In this document: piece after piece, positions 35,291 through 43,793 of the stretch | How positions within the stretch are numbered: position 1 is the stretch's first letter | Layout of the letters: the number at the start of each line of letters is the position of its first letter | NCBI GenBank assembly: GCA_035651755.1 | Contig: DASRFA010000041.1 | Span: 51,765-115,764, forward strand | From: DASRFA01 sp035651755 | Lineage (GTDB): Bacteria > Desulfobacterota > Binatia > UBA12015 | Length of the DNA stretch: 64,000 nucleotides | Reading direction: 5' to 3' | Program-made: the position numbers and the translations under genes | The notes under the pieces: model-generated | Databases searched by the model: none | Seen by the model: only the letters and a program-made list of their open reading frames with translations | Told to the model about the DNA's origin: nothing

Positions 35291-36469
35291 CTAGCCCCGC
35301 CGGAGCGCCTCGATCGGCCGCAAGCGAGCGGCGCGCCACGCCGGCCCCAGCCCGCCGCCGATCCCCACGACCAGCGCGAGCGCGAGCGCGCCGACGAGAT
35401 CCGAGCTCGAAAGCCTTAGCGTGATGACGTTGGTCGTGAAAGTGGCGGAGCCGAACGCGATCCCGCCGAGGAGGACCCGGAGCGCCGCGGCGAGCGCCAG
35501 CGCGGCGACCGCGCCGAGCGCGAAGCCGGCCAGCGCGAGCGCGACCGCCTCGAGCTCGAAGGCGGCCAGGATCGCGCCGCGAGAGAAGCCGAGGGCGCGC
35601 AGCGTCCCGATCTCGGCGGTGCGTGACTGCACGGCTGCGTACATCGTGTTCGCGGCGCCGAAGCCCGCCCCCACGCCCGCGAGCACCGCGATTCCGACGA
35701 CGAGGACGTAGAGCGTGTTGGCCGACTTCGTCTGCTTCTCGTAGTAATCGGTCTCGGGGAGCGCCTCGATCGCGTAGCGCGGGTCGCCGTCGATGCGCCG
35801 GCGGAGGGCGTCGGCCTCGCCCGGCGACGCGGCGCGCACGCGCACGCCCGAGTACGGGAACGTGCGGCGCGCGTCGTTCGCGAGCTCCCGCACGTCGACC
35901 CAGACCTCGCTCTCGAACGACGAGCCCGCCGACTCGAAGATCCCGACGACCTTCCAGCGGCCACGCCCGAACTCGAGCTCGCTCCCGATCTCGGCTCCGG
36001 CGTAGCGGCCGAGCACGCCCTTCCCGACGATCGCCTCGCCAGAGCTCGGCCGGATCATCCGCCCGGAGACGATCGTCACGTCGTCGTGCACCCCGAGCGC
36101 GACCGGCTCCACGCCGCGCACGAGCACGTTCTCGCGCCCGCCGTCGCGCGTCCGGAAGAACGGCTGCACGACGAGCTCGGGCGACGCGAGCGGACGCCCT
36201 TCCCCGTCGCGCGCGATGCCGTCGAGGAAGCGGATCGACTGGAAGGCCTCGAGCGTGATCTGGCTCGAGCCGTCGTTGTCCGAGCCCTTGCGCATGACGA
36301 CGAGGTTGAGCGGATGCCCGGTCGAGACGAGCGTGCGCTTCAAGCTCGTGATGAGCCCGAGCAGGAGGCTGCACGCGACCACGACGAGCGCGATCACGCT
36401 CGCGGTCATGAGGCTCCGCGCCGGTCGGGCGCGGACGTTTCGCACGCTGTAGGAGAGGGGCAGCGCCAT
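35291..36469 (-). CDS. ABC exporter permease (FtsX/MacB-type), subunit 2
   Basis: FtsX-like permease, 392 residues. The N-terminal helix is at about 20-42, a periplasmic MacB-PCD-like part lies between, and three helices cluster at the C-terminus. GTLRALGFSRGAILAAFELE is the coupling helix and FtsX hallmark. It partners the ATPase at 39128-39931, though a glycosyltransferase gene lies between it and permease 1. The start is fixed by an ATG just before VRNVRARPARSL. Confidence 0.88.
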   Translation of the reverse strand: MALPLSYSVRNVRARPARSLMTASVIALVVVACSLLLGLITSLKRTLVSTGHPLNLVVMRKGSDNDGSSQITLEAFQSIRFLDGIARDGEGRPLASPELVVQPFFRTRDGGRENVLVRGVEPVALGVHDDVTIVSGRMIRPSSGEAIVGKGVLGRYAGAEIGSELEFGRGRWKVVGIFESAGSSFESEVWVDVRELANDARRTFPYSGVRVRAASPGEADALRRRIDGDPRYAIEALPETDYYEKQTKSANTLYVLVVGIAVLAGVGAGFGAANTMYAAVQSRTAEIGTLRALGFSRGAILAAFELEAVALALAGFALGAVAALALAAALRVLLGGIAFGSATFTTNVITLRLSSSDLVGALALALVVGIGGGLGPAWRAARLRPIEALRRG

Positions 36470-36488
36470 CGCCGGGGACGCCTCGAAT

Positions 36489-37964
36489 CTATTCGGCGCC
36501 CGCGGGCCGCGCGAGCGGGGCCGCGCGCGACCGCGCGCCCACGCTCGCGACCCCGACCCAGAGGCTGCGCGCGCGGTGCTCCGCGACCGCGCGATACCCG
36601 GCCTCCTCGAGCCGCGCCGTCGCGGACCAGAAGTCCGCCGGCGCGTCCGACGCGGCGACCAGGATGACGCGCTCCGGCCAGCCGAGCGCGGCCGGGTCCG
36701 CCGCCGCGCCGTCCCCGGCGCACACGACGCGATGCCGTCCGAGACCGGCCTCCACGTCGGCGGAAGCGAAGGCATCGGGGGCGGCGTAATACGCGAACGG
36801 CGTGCAGCCATAGCGCGGCGCGACGACGATCGCGGAGTCGGCGGTCACCTCGCCGACGGCGGCGGCGGCCGCGCTCCGCCAGTCCGCGCCGCGCGAGCGC
36901 GACCAGTCGAGGTGGAGAGCGGCTGCCGCGACGACGGCGACCGCCAGCCCGGCGCGCGCCGCGGGCGGAACCGGAAGCTCGGCGAGCGCGAGCGCGACGA
37001 GGCAGAACCACCCGAGCGAAGCGTAGAGCTGGTAGCGGAGCCCGAACGTCGGGATGCGCTGCGACACCGCGTAGCCGAGCGCGATCGGGACGATCGCCCA
37101 GGCGACGAGCGTCGCGATCCGGTCGAGCGGGACGGGGCGCGACGCCCGGCCCGCGCGCGGTTCCGCCAGGCGCGCACCGCCCCACCCCACGAGGACGACG
37201 AGCGCGATGGCGATCGACGCGCTTCCACCCGCCAGCTCGCCGATCACCCGGCGCAGCGAGTCGGCCTCGGGCGCGGCGAGCCAGAAGCGCCCTGCCTCGG
37301 GCAGGTTCGAGCGCAGCGCCTCGAGCCACGGCGCGAAGAGCGCGAGCGCGACCGCCTGGCTCGCGACGTAGAGAGCGAACGCGCCCCGTGGCGCCAGAAC
37401 GAGCGCGGCGGCGAGCTGCGCGACGAACGCGAACGCGATCGAGAAGTGGCAGTACATCGCAGCTGCGTTCACGACCCCGAGCGCGATCGCGGCGCTCCAG
37501 CGCGGGCGCTCGAGCATCCGTAGGAAGAGGAAGAACGACGCCACGCAGAGGAGCTGGATCAGCGCGTACGGGCGCGCCTCGCGCGCGTAGTACAGCTGCG
37601 GCTCGGACGAGAGGTAGAGCGCCGACGCGTAGACCGCGGCCTCGAACCCGAGGAAGCGATCGGCGAAGAGGAAGAGCGCCCCGGCCGCGGCGGTGCTCGC
37701 GAGGAGCGACGGCAGCCGGACCGCCGCCTCCGACGTCCCGAAGGCGGCGACCCACGGCGACAGCAGAATCGGATAGCCGGGCGGGTTCTGGTTGTGGCGC
37801 GCGATCGCGACGTTCTCGGCCGGCGACCGCAGCGCCCGCGACACGGTGAGCGCCTCGTCGAGCCAGAGGCTCCGCCGCTCGATGCCGGGCAGCCGGAGGG
37901 CGACGCTCGCGAGCGCGGCGACGGCGGCTCCGGCGAGCGCGCGCCGCCCCACCGCGAGCCGCAC
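36489..37964 (-). CDS. GT39/ArnT-like membrane glycosyltransferase
   Basis: GT-C-fold transferase, 491 residues with about 10 helices. It has RRSLWLDEALTVSRAL near residue 30, with the Asp-Glu pair at the position of the catalytic acids of the PMT family. SEPQLYYAREARPYAL follows, a typical ArnT-like motif. A 120-residue extracytoplasmic tail ends it. It uses a polyprenyl-phosphate sugar in known homologues. It lies exactly between two permease genes (1 nt and 19 nt gaps) in the exporter operon. Confidence 0.85.
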   Translation of the reverse strand: MRLAVGRRALAGAAVAALASVALRLPGIERRSLWLDEALTVSRALRSPAENVAIARHNQNPPGYPILLSPWVAAFGTSEAAVRLPSLLASTAAAGALFLFADRFLGFEAAVYASALYLSSEPQLYYAREARPYALIQLLCVASFFLFLRMLERPRWSAAIALGVVNAAAMYCHFSIAFAFVAQLAAALVLAPRGAFALYVASQAVALALFAPWLEALRSNLPEAGRFWLAAPEADSLRRVIGELAGGSASIAIALVVLVGWGGARLAEPRAGRASRPVPLDRIATLVAWAIVPIALGYAVSQRIPTFGLRYQLYASLGWFCLVALALAELPVPPAARAGLAVAVVAAAALHLDWSRSRGADWRSAAAAAVGEVTADSAIVVAPRYGCTPFAYYAAPDAFASADVEAGLGRHRVVCAGDGAAADPAALGWPERVILVAASDAPADFWSATARLEEAGYRAVAEHRARSLWVGVASVGARSRAAPLARPAGAE

Positions 37965-39131
37965 TCAGAAGACCTCGTGCAGCGATTCCACGACCGGCTT
38001 CCGCGCGGCGCCGAGCGCGGGCACGACCCCGGACAGCATCCCGACGAAGAGCGACAGGAAGAGCCCGTCGACGATCACGGGCGCGCTCACGATGAAGTTG
38101 CCGAGCGGGCCGAGCGCGTCGTTCCAGCCGGCCGCGGCCTTGAGACCCCTCGTGAGCCCGACCGCGAGCCCGACGCCGAGCGACCCCGCGGCCGTCGCGA
38201 GCATCGCCGCTTCCGCGAGGAGCGTCCCGAAGATCACGCCGCGTCCGAAGCCGATCGCCTTCAGGACCGCGATCTCGCCCGCGCGCTCGCGGACGCTCAT
38301 CGAGGCGGTGTTCGCCGCGATGAAGACGATGCAGAGCGCGACCAGGCCGGTCACGATGAGGATGATCGTCACGAATCCCTGGAGCGACCCGAAGAAGTTC
38401 GCGAAGAAGCTCTTCTCGGTCTCGCTCGCGGTCGGCGCCTCGCTGTTGCGCGACATCTCGTCGATCTCGCGCATGAGGCCGTTCACCCGGGCGGGGTGGG
38501 TCACGCGCACCCAGATCATGCCGGCGATGCCGAGACCGCTCCGGCCCGCCGCCTTCAGCGCCTCGTCGAGGTACGTGCGGTTGAACCAGAACATCGGGGC
38601 GCGATCGTCCGGGATCTCGCCGACGATCCGGAAGTCGAGGTTCGCGGGCCACACCGTGCTTCGGAGCGTGACGCGATCACCGACCTTCCAGCCGTACTGG
38701 TGCATGACCTTGCGGCCGACGAGAGCGCCGTCGCGGTAGCGGACGAAGTCCGCGAGCGCCTCCGGCTTGATGTTGTAGTCCGGGTAGACGGACGCCACGT
38801 GCTCCGCCTCGACCGCGAAGTTCGGGAACGTCACCCGTCCCTGCTCCTCGAACGCGCCGCCGAACCACGTCTGCGCGATCGCGCCGGCGACGCCGTCGAG
38901 CTGTCGCACCTTGCGGGTGAAGGAGTACGGCATCGAGTAGACGAGCCCGGCCTTGTTGTGCACGGAGACCCGCGTGTTGCTCGCGATCTCGTCGAGCATC
39001 TGGTCGAGGCCGGTCGGCATGGTGATGAGGAGGCAGACGAGGAGCACGGCGAGCGCGATCGCTCCGCCGGTGAACGCGGTGCGGAGCTTGTTGCGCCCGA
39101 GGTTCGCGAGCACGAGCCCGGCGTACTTCAC
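37965..39131 (-). CDS. ABC exporter permease (FtsX/MacB-type), subunit 1
   Basis: FtsX-like permease, 388 residues. Helix 1 at about 18-38 follows NLGRNKLRTAFTGGAIALAV. The periplasmic part holds the MacB-PCD segment. C-terminal helices carry REIDEMSR and RERAGEIAVLKAIGFGRGVI, the coupling helix. Its ATG overlaps the ATPase stop by 4 nt. It is clearly different in sequence from permease 2, so the two likely form a heterodimer. Confidence 0.9.
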   Translation of the reverse strand: MKYAGLVLANLGRNKLRTAFTGGAIALAVLLVCLLITMPTGLDQMLDEIASNTRVSVHNKAGLVYSMPYSFTRKVRQLDGVAGAIAQTWFGGAFEEQGRVTFPNFAVEAEHVASVYPDYNIKPEALADFVRYRDGALVGRKVMHQYGWKVGDRVTLRSTVWPANLDFRIVGEIPDDRAPMFWFNRTYLDEALKAAGRSGLGIAGMIWVRVTHPARVNGLMREIDEMSRNSEAPTASETEKSFFANFFGSLQGFVTIILIVTGLVALCIVFIAANTASMSVRERAGEIAVLKAIGFGRGVIFGTLLAEAAMLATAAGSLGVGLAVGLTRGLKAAAGWNDALGPLGNFIVSAPVIVDGLFLSLFVGMLSGVVPALGAARKPVVESLHEVF

Positions 39132-39931
39132 GGAGCACCCGCGCCGGCGGCGGGCTCGCCGGCGGCGATCCGGATCGCCTCGGAGGCGCGATCCGCGTCC
39201 TGCCCCTCGAGGAGGAGCCCCTTGTCCAGGTGGAAGACCTCGTCCACGAAGCGGAGCGCGCGCGGGTCGTGCGTCACCATGACGACCGTCTTCCCGAACG
39301 CGTTCTTGAGCTCGCGCAGGAGACCGAGGGTCGCCTCGGCGTTCTTGGCGTCGAGGTCGCCGGTTGGCTCGTCGGCGACGATGAGATCCGGGTCGGTCAC
39401 GATCGCGCGCGCGATCGCGACCCGCTGCTGCTCGCCGCCGGACAGCGTGCGGGGATAGTGATCGAGCCGGTGCTCGAGCCCGACGACGCGGAGCGCGATG
39501 TCGGCGCGCCGGCGCCGCTCGCGCTTGTCGAGATCCGTCAAGAGCAAGGGCAGCGCCACGTTCTCGCGCGCGGAGAGCACCGGGATCAGGTTGAAGAACT
39601 GGAAGATGAGCCCGACATGGCGGGCGCGCCAGCGCGCGAGGTCGTCCTCGTCCAGGTCGCCGAGCGATTGGCCCGCGACCACGACCTCGCCCGCGCTCGG
39701 CCGGTCGATGCCGGACACGAGGTTCATGAGCGTCGACTTGCCCGACCCGGACGGGCCCATGAACGCGACGAAGCGCCCGGGCGCGATCTCGAGCGAGACG
39801 TTCTCGAGCGCGTGCACCTCGTCGACGCCGCGGACGTAGCGCCGCGAGACGTTTCGGATCGCGATCAGCGGGGCACGCCGAGCATCTCGCTCGGCGTGCG
39901 GGGCCGCGCCGGCGGCGTTGCTGCGCTCCAT
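39128..39931 (-). CDS. ABC exporter ATPase (LolD/MacB-type)
   Basis: Nucleotide-binding subunit, 267 residues. Walker A is MGPSGSGKSTLMNL, the Q-loop is FQFFNLIPVLSA, the signature is LSGGEQQRVAIARAI and Walker B is LIVADEPTGDLD, with the His switch in VTHDPRA. It is of the LolD/FtsE group used for lipoproteins, peptides or macrolides. The ATG at 39931 follows a 28-nt gap from folP on the other strand. It is the first gene of the exporter operon and is translationally coupled to permease 1. Confidence 0.94.
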   Translation of the reverse strand: MERSNAAGAAPHAERDARRAPLIAIRNVSRRYVRGVDEVHALENVSLEIAPGRFVAFMGPSGSGKSTLMNLVSGIDRPSAGEVVVAGQSLGDLDEDDLARWRARHVGLIFQFFNLIPVLSARENVALPLLLTDLDKRERRRRADIALRVVGLEHRLDHYPRTLSGGEQQRVAIARAIVTDPDLIVADEPTGDLDAKNAEATLGLLRELKNAFGKTVVMVTHDPRALRFVDEVFHLDKGLLLEGQDADRASEAIRIAAGEPAAGAGAP

Positions 39932-39958
39932 GCCGTCGGCGATCCTAGCCAACGGGGA

Positions 39959-40837
39959 ATGCCGGTGCGACGAAACAACGCGTCTCGCGACCCCGGCGCC
40001 GCGCCGGCTGTGCCGTCCGCGCCGGCGCGCGGGCCGCGGATCGCCGGGATCGTCAACGTCACGGCGGACTCGTTCTCGGACGGGGGACGCCATCTCGACC
40101 CGGACGCGGCCGTGGCCCGGGCCCGCGAGCTCGTCGCGGCCGGCGCCGACCTGATCGACCTCGGCGCGGCCTCGAGCCGCCCGGGCGCGACCCCGGTGCC
40201 GGCCGAAGACGAGGTGCGCCGGCTCGTGCCGGTCGTCGAGCGGCTCCTCGCCGACGGCATCGTCGTCTCGATCGACACCTTCCAGCCGGAGACGCAGCGC
40301 TGGGCGATCGCGCAGGGCGTCGCGTTCCTGAACGACATTCAGGGCTTTCCGCACCCGGAGGTCCATCGCGAGCTGGCACGCGCCGACTGCCGGCTCGTCC
40401 TCATGCATTCCGTCCAGCGCCTCGGGCCCGCGACGCGCGTCGCGACCGACACCGAGCGCGTCGTCGACGGAATCGACGATTTCTTCGCCGCACGCATCGC
40501 GGAGCTCGAGCGGGCCGGCGTCGCGCGCGATCGCATCGTGCTCGATCCCGGCATGGGATTCTTCCTCGGGCGCCAGCCGGAGGTGTCGGTCGAGGTCCTC
40601 CGCCGCCTCGGGCACTGGCGCGAGCGCTTCGGCCTCCCGATCTGGATCTGCGTGTCGCGGAAGTCGTTTCTCGGGCAGCTCACCGGAAAGAAGGTGCCGG
40701 AGCGCGGAGCCGCGACGCTCGCGAGCGAGATCTTCGCCGCGTGCCGCGGAGCGGACTACATCCGGACGCACGACGTCGCCGCGCTGCGCGACGCGCTGGT
40801 CATGTGGAACGCGCTCGCGGGCGGCGCCGTCGATTGA
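39959..40837 (+). CDS. folP: Dihydropteroate synthase
   Basis: Folate enzyme that joins dihydropterin pyrophosphate to p-aminobenzoate, 292 residues. It opens IAGIVNVTADSFSDGG, holds DLIDLGAASSRPGA, VVSIDTFQP and VLDPGMGFFLG, and ends with a SRKSFLG loop and TIM-barrel C-terminus. These are the pterin and pABA site motifs. It is divergent from the ABC ATPase by 27 nt. The 3' end is followed by a strong palindromic stem. Confidence 0.94.
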   Translation: MPVRRNNASRDPGAAPAVPSAPARGPRIAGIVNVTADSFSDGGRHLDPDAAVARARELVAAGADLIDLGAASSRPGATPVPAEDEVRRLVPVVERLLADGIVVSIDTFQPETQRWAIAQGVAFLNDIQGFPHPEVHRELARADCRLVLMHSVQRLGPATRVATDTERVVDGIDDFFAARIAELERAGVARDRIVLDPGMGFFLGRQPEVSVEVLRRLGHWRERFGLPIWICVSRKSFLGQLTGKKVPERGAATLASEIFAACRGADYIRTHDVAALRDALVMWNALAGGAVD

Positions 40838-40847
40838 CGGCGCCGCC

Positions 40848-40940
40848 ATCGCGCGAGGGGATCGCTCCCTTTCGCCCCGTTCGGCCAAGCCGAACGGGGC
40901 CCCACTCCCCGCGAGCTCGCTTTCGCTCGGCTTCTAAATC
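40848..40940. repeat. Repeated palindromic intergenic element, copy B (terminator-like)
   Basis: Shares ordered blocks with copy A at 18588-18657 when read on the opposite strand. It holds a perfect 11-bp stem, CCCCGTTCGGC at 40875-40885 pairing with 40889-40899 around a CAA loop. It lies in the convergent gap between folP and the Spy-like gene, like copy A, and could end transcription from both sides. Confidence 0.6.
40875..40899. terminator. Perfect 11-bp hairpin between convergent folP and Spy-like genes
   Basis: Stem CCCCGTTCGGC (40875-40885), loop CAA, complementary arm 40889-40899. No T-run follows on either side. It is GC-rich and sits 38 nt after the folP stop and 35 nt after the other gene's stop, so a bidirectional terminator is the simplest view. 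Confidence 0.55.
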
Positions 40941-41452
40941 TGGAGCGTGCCGGTCCGGATGAGGACGGCGAGGCGGTCGCGCTGCTCGGCGTCCAGGATC
41001 GAGTGGATGCGGGCGAGCGCACGCATCACCGCGTCGCGCAGGCGCTCGGCGCTCTGCACGCGGAGGCTCGCGCCTTCGCTCGCGCGCGCGGCGTCGAACT
41101 CCGCGCCGCCGACCGCGTCGGCGAAGGCCGCGACCGTGCGACGGCGGTCGACCTCGGCCTGCGCGCGCTCGGTCTTGAGATCGTCGAGGATGCGCGCCAT
41201 CTCGCCGACTTGACGCTCGTCGAGACCGAGCTTGTAGGCGAGGAAGCGGAGCGGCCGGCGGACGCCGAACGCGCCGCCCGCGAGATCCGACGGATCGTCG
41301 CGGTGGCCGAAGAAGAAGCCGGCATCGCCTTCCCGAGCGCGCTCGGACTCGGACCAGCCGCCGTGGGCGGCCCAGGCCGAGCCGCAGCCGGCGTACGCCC
41401 TACGGCCGCCGGCGTGGTGGAAGCGCCACCACGAATGGAATCCCGGGTACAT
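40934..41452 (-). CDS. Spy/CpxP-like or metal-sensor helical protein
   Basis: A 172-residue protein. The N-terminus (1-60) is Gly/His/Trp-rich and the rest is long charged helices, with GLDERQVGEMARILDDLKTE, RRRTVAAFADAVGG and SILDAEQRDRLAVLIRTG, like the LTxxQ helical repeats of Spy-type chaperones and periplasmic heavy-metal sensor proteins. No signal peptide is seen, so it may be cytosolic or use another start. A very strong AGGAGGAAAGG precedes the ATG. It is divergent from recQ; a palindrome lies between them. Confidence 0.7.
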   Translation of the reverse strand: MYPGFHSWWRFHHAGGRRAYAGCGSAWAAHGGWSESERAREGDAGFFFGHRDDPSDLAGGAFGVRRPLRFLAYKLGLDERQVGEMARILDDLKTERAQAEVDRRRTVAAFADAVGGAEFDAARASEGASLRVQSAERLRDAVMRALARIHSILDAEQRDRLAVLIRTGTLQI

Positions 41453-41519
41453 CCTTTCCTCCTCGCAGGGGCTCCGTGCACCCCGCGGGTCGCGAGCGTG
41501 GGCAACGTGCCTCACGCCG

Positions 41520-41539
41520 GGGAGAGCGGCCGCTCTCCC
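41520..41539. promoter_or_regulatory. Perfect 20-bp palindrome in the recQ / Spy-like divergent region
   Basis: GGGAGAGCGGCCGCTCTCCC is identical to its reverse complement with no loop, as for a dimeric-regulator binding site. It lies 67 nt before the Spy-like ATG and 105 nt before recQ. No known operator was matched. Confidence 0.35.
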
Positions 41540-41644
41540 GAGCGAAAGGTAGGCCGGCGGCGGGGCGGCGGCAATCCCCCGAAAAAGCCATTTGCCTTCC
41601 CTCGGCGGCAGCGTTACGCATGGTTCCAATGGTAGGCACACGCG

Positions 41645-43762
41645 ATGGCGCGCTCACGGTCACCCCGTCGAGCAACCGCCTCCGCTGAGCCGGCCACCCA
41701 GGTAGCGCCGACAGATCGCGCAGAAGCGGCCGCCGAGGCCGCGCCCGCCTTGGAGGCGGTGCAGGCCGCTCCGGCTTCCGAGGCCGAAGCACCCGCTGCG
41801 GCGATGGTCGTCCCGCCTGGGGAGGATTCGGTAGCGGACGTCATTCCCATGGCGGCTCCGAGCGCGAACGGTGCGCCCGCGCCGCGAGGACCGGGGCGCA
41901 ATCACCGGCGCCGGCGTCGGCGCCGGCAGCAGGGACCGATCCCGTTCCGGCCGCGCCCGGCGCACCCGGCGGACGGGGAGGACCAGCTCGACCTCGGCCC
42001 GGCCGAGGATCCGAGCGCCCCGCTGACGCCGGTCGCGGCGGCGGCCCGGCGCATCGGCATCCGGCGCCTCCACCCCGAGCAGCAACGCGCGATCGAGGCC
42101 GCGCTCGCGGGCCGGAACGTCCTGATGGTGCTGCCGACCGGGTTCGGGAAGTCGGCCGCCTACCAGATTCCGTCCATGCTCCTCCCGAAGCCGGTCGTGC
42201 TGATCTCGCCGCTCCTGGCGCTTCTCAAGGACCAGCACGAGAAGCTCATCAAGTTCGACGTCCCGTGCGTCCGGCTGGACGGGACGGTGCGCGGAAAGGC
42301 GCGCGTGGCCGCGCTCGAGCGGATCCGGAAGGGCGGCTCGCTGCTCGTCATGACGACGCCCGAGACGCTCGGATCGGAGGAGGCCAGCTCGGCGCTCCGC
42401 GAGTCCGGCATCTCCCTCGCGGCGATCGACGAGGCCCACTGCATCTCGGAATGGGGCTACGACTTCCGCCCCGCGTACCTTCAGATCGGCGATCGCCTGC
42501 GCGCCCTGGGCGCGCCGCCGGTCATGGCTCTCACCGCGACCGCGACCGAGAAGGTCCGCGCCGACGTCGTTCGCTTCCTCGGCATGCGGGAGGCCGAGAT
42601 CGTCTCGAGCTCGCCGCACCGCTCGAACCTCGCCTTCGAGGTGATCGAGTGCCGCGAGGCGGCCCGCGCCCGCGCCCTGGCGCGCCTGGCGCAGCGGCTC
42701 CGGCGTCCCGGCATCATCTATTGCACGACGACGCGCGAGGTCGACACCGTCTTCGCCATCCTGTCGCGCCTCGGTATTCCCGCGCACCGGTACCACGGCA
42801 AGATGGCCGCTGGAGAGCGGAACGCCCAGCAGGAGCTCTTCATGAAGCCGGGCCGTCGCACCGTCATGGTGGCGACGAACGCCTTCGGGCTCGGCATCGA
42901 CAAGCCGGACATCCGCTACGTCGTGCACGGGCAGTCGCCCGCGTCGCTCGAGCAGTACGTCCAGGAGGCCGGGCGCGCCGGGCGCGACGGCGCCAAGGCG
43001 AACTGCATCCTCCTGTTCGATCCCGACGACCGCCAGACGCACGAGGCGCTCCTTGCGCGGAGCCGCCTGCGGCCCGACCAGCTCTACCGGCTCGGGAGCG
43101 CGCTCGCCGCGTGGGCCGCGGAGGGCCGCACGCCGACCGTCGACGCGCTCGCGCTGTCGGCGGACCTGGGCGAGCGTCCGACGAACGCCCTCCTCGTCCC
43201 GATCGAGGAAGCCGGCATCGTCCGGACGCGCGACGACGGGACCGTCGAGACGCTCGTGCCCGCCGAAGAGGTCGAGGAGCGCGTGCGGAGCCTCGCCGGC
43301 CAGTTCGCGACGATGCGGACGCAGGACTCCCGGCGCCTCGACTCGGTCGCCGACTACTCGCACACGCCGGAGTGCCGCGCGGTCTTCCTCCGGGCGTACT
43401 TCGGCGAGGAGGACGGGGAGCCGTGCAACCTCTGCGACATCTGCCGCGGCCGGCCCGAGCGGCCGTCCACGTTCTGGCAGCCGGTGGCCGCGCCGCCGCG
43501 CCCCGGCAAGAAGCGCAAGCGCGGGCGCCGCGGACCCCAGATCGCGGCGTACGGCGGCCGCTCGCGCGGCCGGGGTAACGGGGCAGGCGGCGAGCACGCG
43601 CAGCAGGCGCGGCACCGCCGGCCGAACCAGCAGCACCAGGCCCAGCAGCCGCAAGGCGGGAAGCCCGGAGGTCGCTCGCAGCGGCGACGCCGCGGCCGGC
43701 GCCGCCGCGGTCGTCCCGACCAGCCGCCGCCGATGACGCCGACGCCCACGCCGGCCCCCTGA
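41645..43762 (+). CDS. recQ: RecQ-family ATP-dependent DNA helicase
   Basis: 3'-5' DNA helicase, 705 residues. An Ala/Pro-rich and Arg-rich leader (1-105) precedes RecA-like domain 1 with Walker A LPTGFGKS (163-170), DEAHCISEWGYDFRPAY and ALTATATEKV. Domain 2 has YCTTTREVD, NAFGLGIDKPDIRYVVH and QEAGRAGRDG. The RecQ zinc part holds CRAVFLRAYFGE and CNLCDIC. Instead of an HRDC domain the C-terminus (about 610-705) is Gln/Arg/Gly-rich and strongly basic, which may bind nucleic acid. Leu-His-Pro-Glu-Gln in motif 0 is intact. Confidence 0.93.
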   Translation: MARSRSPRRATASAEPATQVAPTDRAEAAAEAAPALEAVQAAPASEAEAPAAAMVVPPGEDSVADVIPMAAPSANGAPAPRGPGRNHRRRRRRRQQGPIPFRPRPAHPADGEDQLDLGPAEDPSAPLTPVAAAARRIGIRRLHPEQQRAIEAALAGRNVLMVLPTGFGKSAAYQIPSMLLPKPVVLISPLLALLKDQHEKLIKFDVPCVRLDGTVRGKARVAALERIRKGGSLLVMTTPETLGSEEASSALRESGISLAAIDEAHCISEWGYDFRPAYLQIGDRLRALGAPPVMALTATATEKVRADVVRFLGMREAEIVSSSPHRSNLAFEVIECREAARARALARLAQRLRRPGIIYCTTTREVDTVFAILSRLGIPAHRYHGKMAAGERNAQQELFMKPGRRTVMVATNAFGLGIDKPDIRYVVHGQSPASLEQYVQEAGRAGRDGAKANCILLFDPDDRQTHEALLARSRLRPDQLYRLGSALAAWAAEGRTPTVDALALSADLGERPTNALLVPIEEAGIVRTRDDGTVETLVPAEEVEERVRSLAGQFATMRTQDSRRLDSVADYSHTPECRAVFLRAYFGEEDGEPCNLCDICRGRPERPSTFWQPVAAPPRPGKKRKRGRRGPQIAAYGGRSRGRGNGAGGEHAQQARHRRPNQQHQAQQPQGGKPGGRSQRRRRGRRRRGRPDQPPPMTPTPTPAP

Positions 43763-43793
43763 AGCGCGGCCTCGCCGGGCGGTCTCACCTCGC

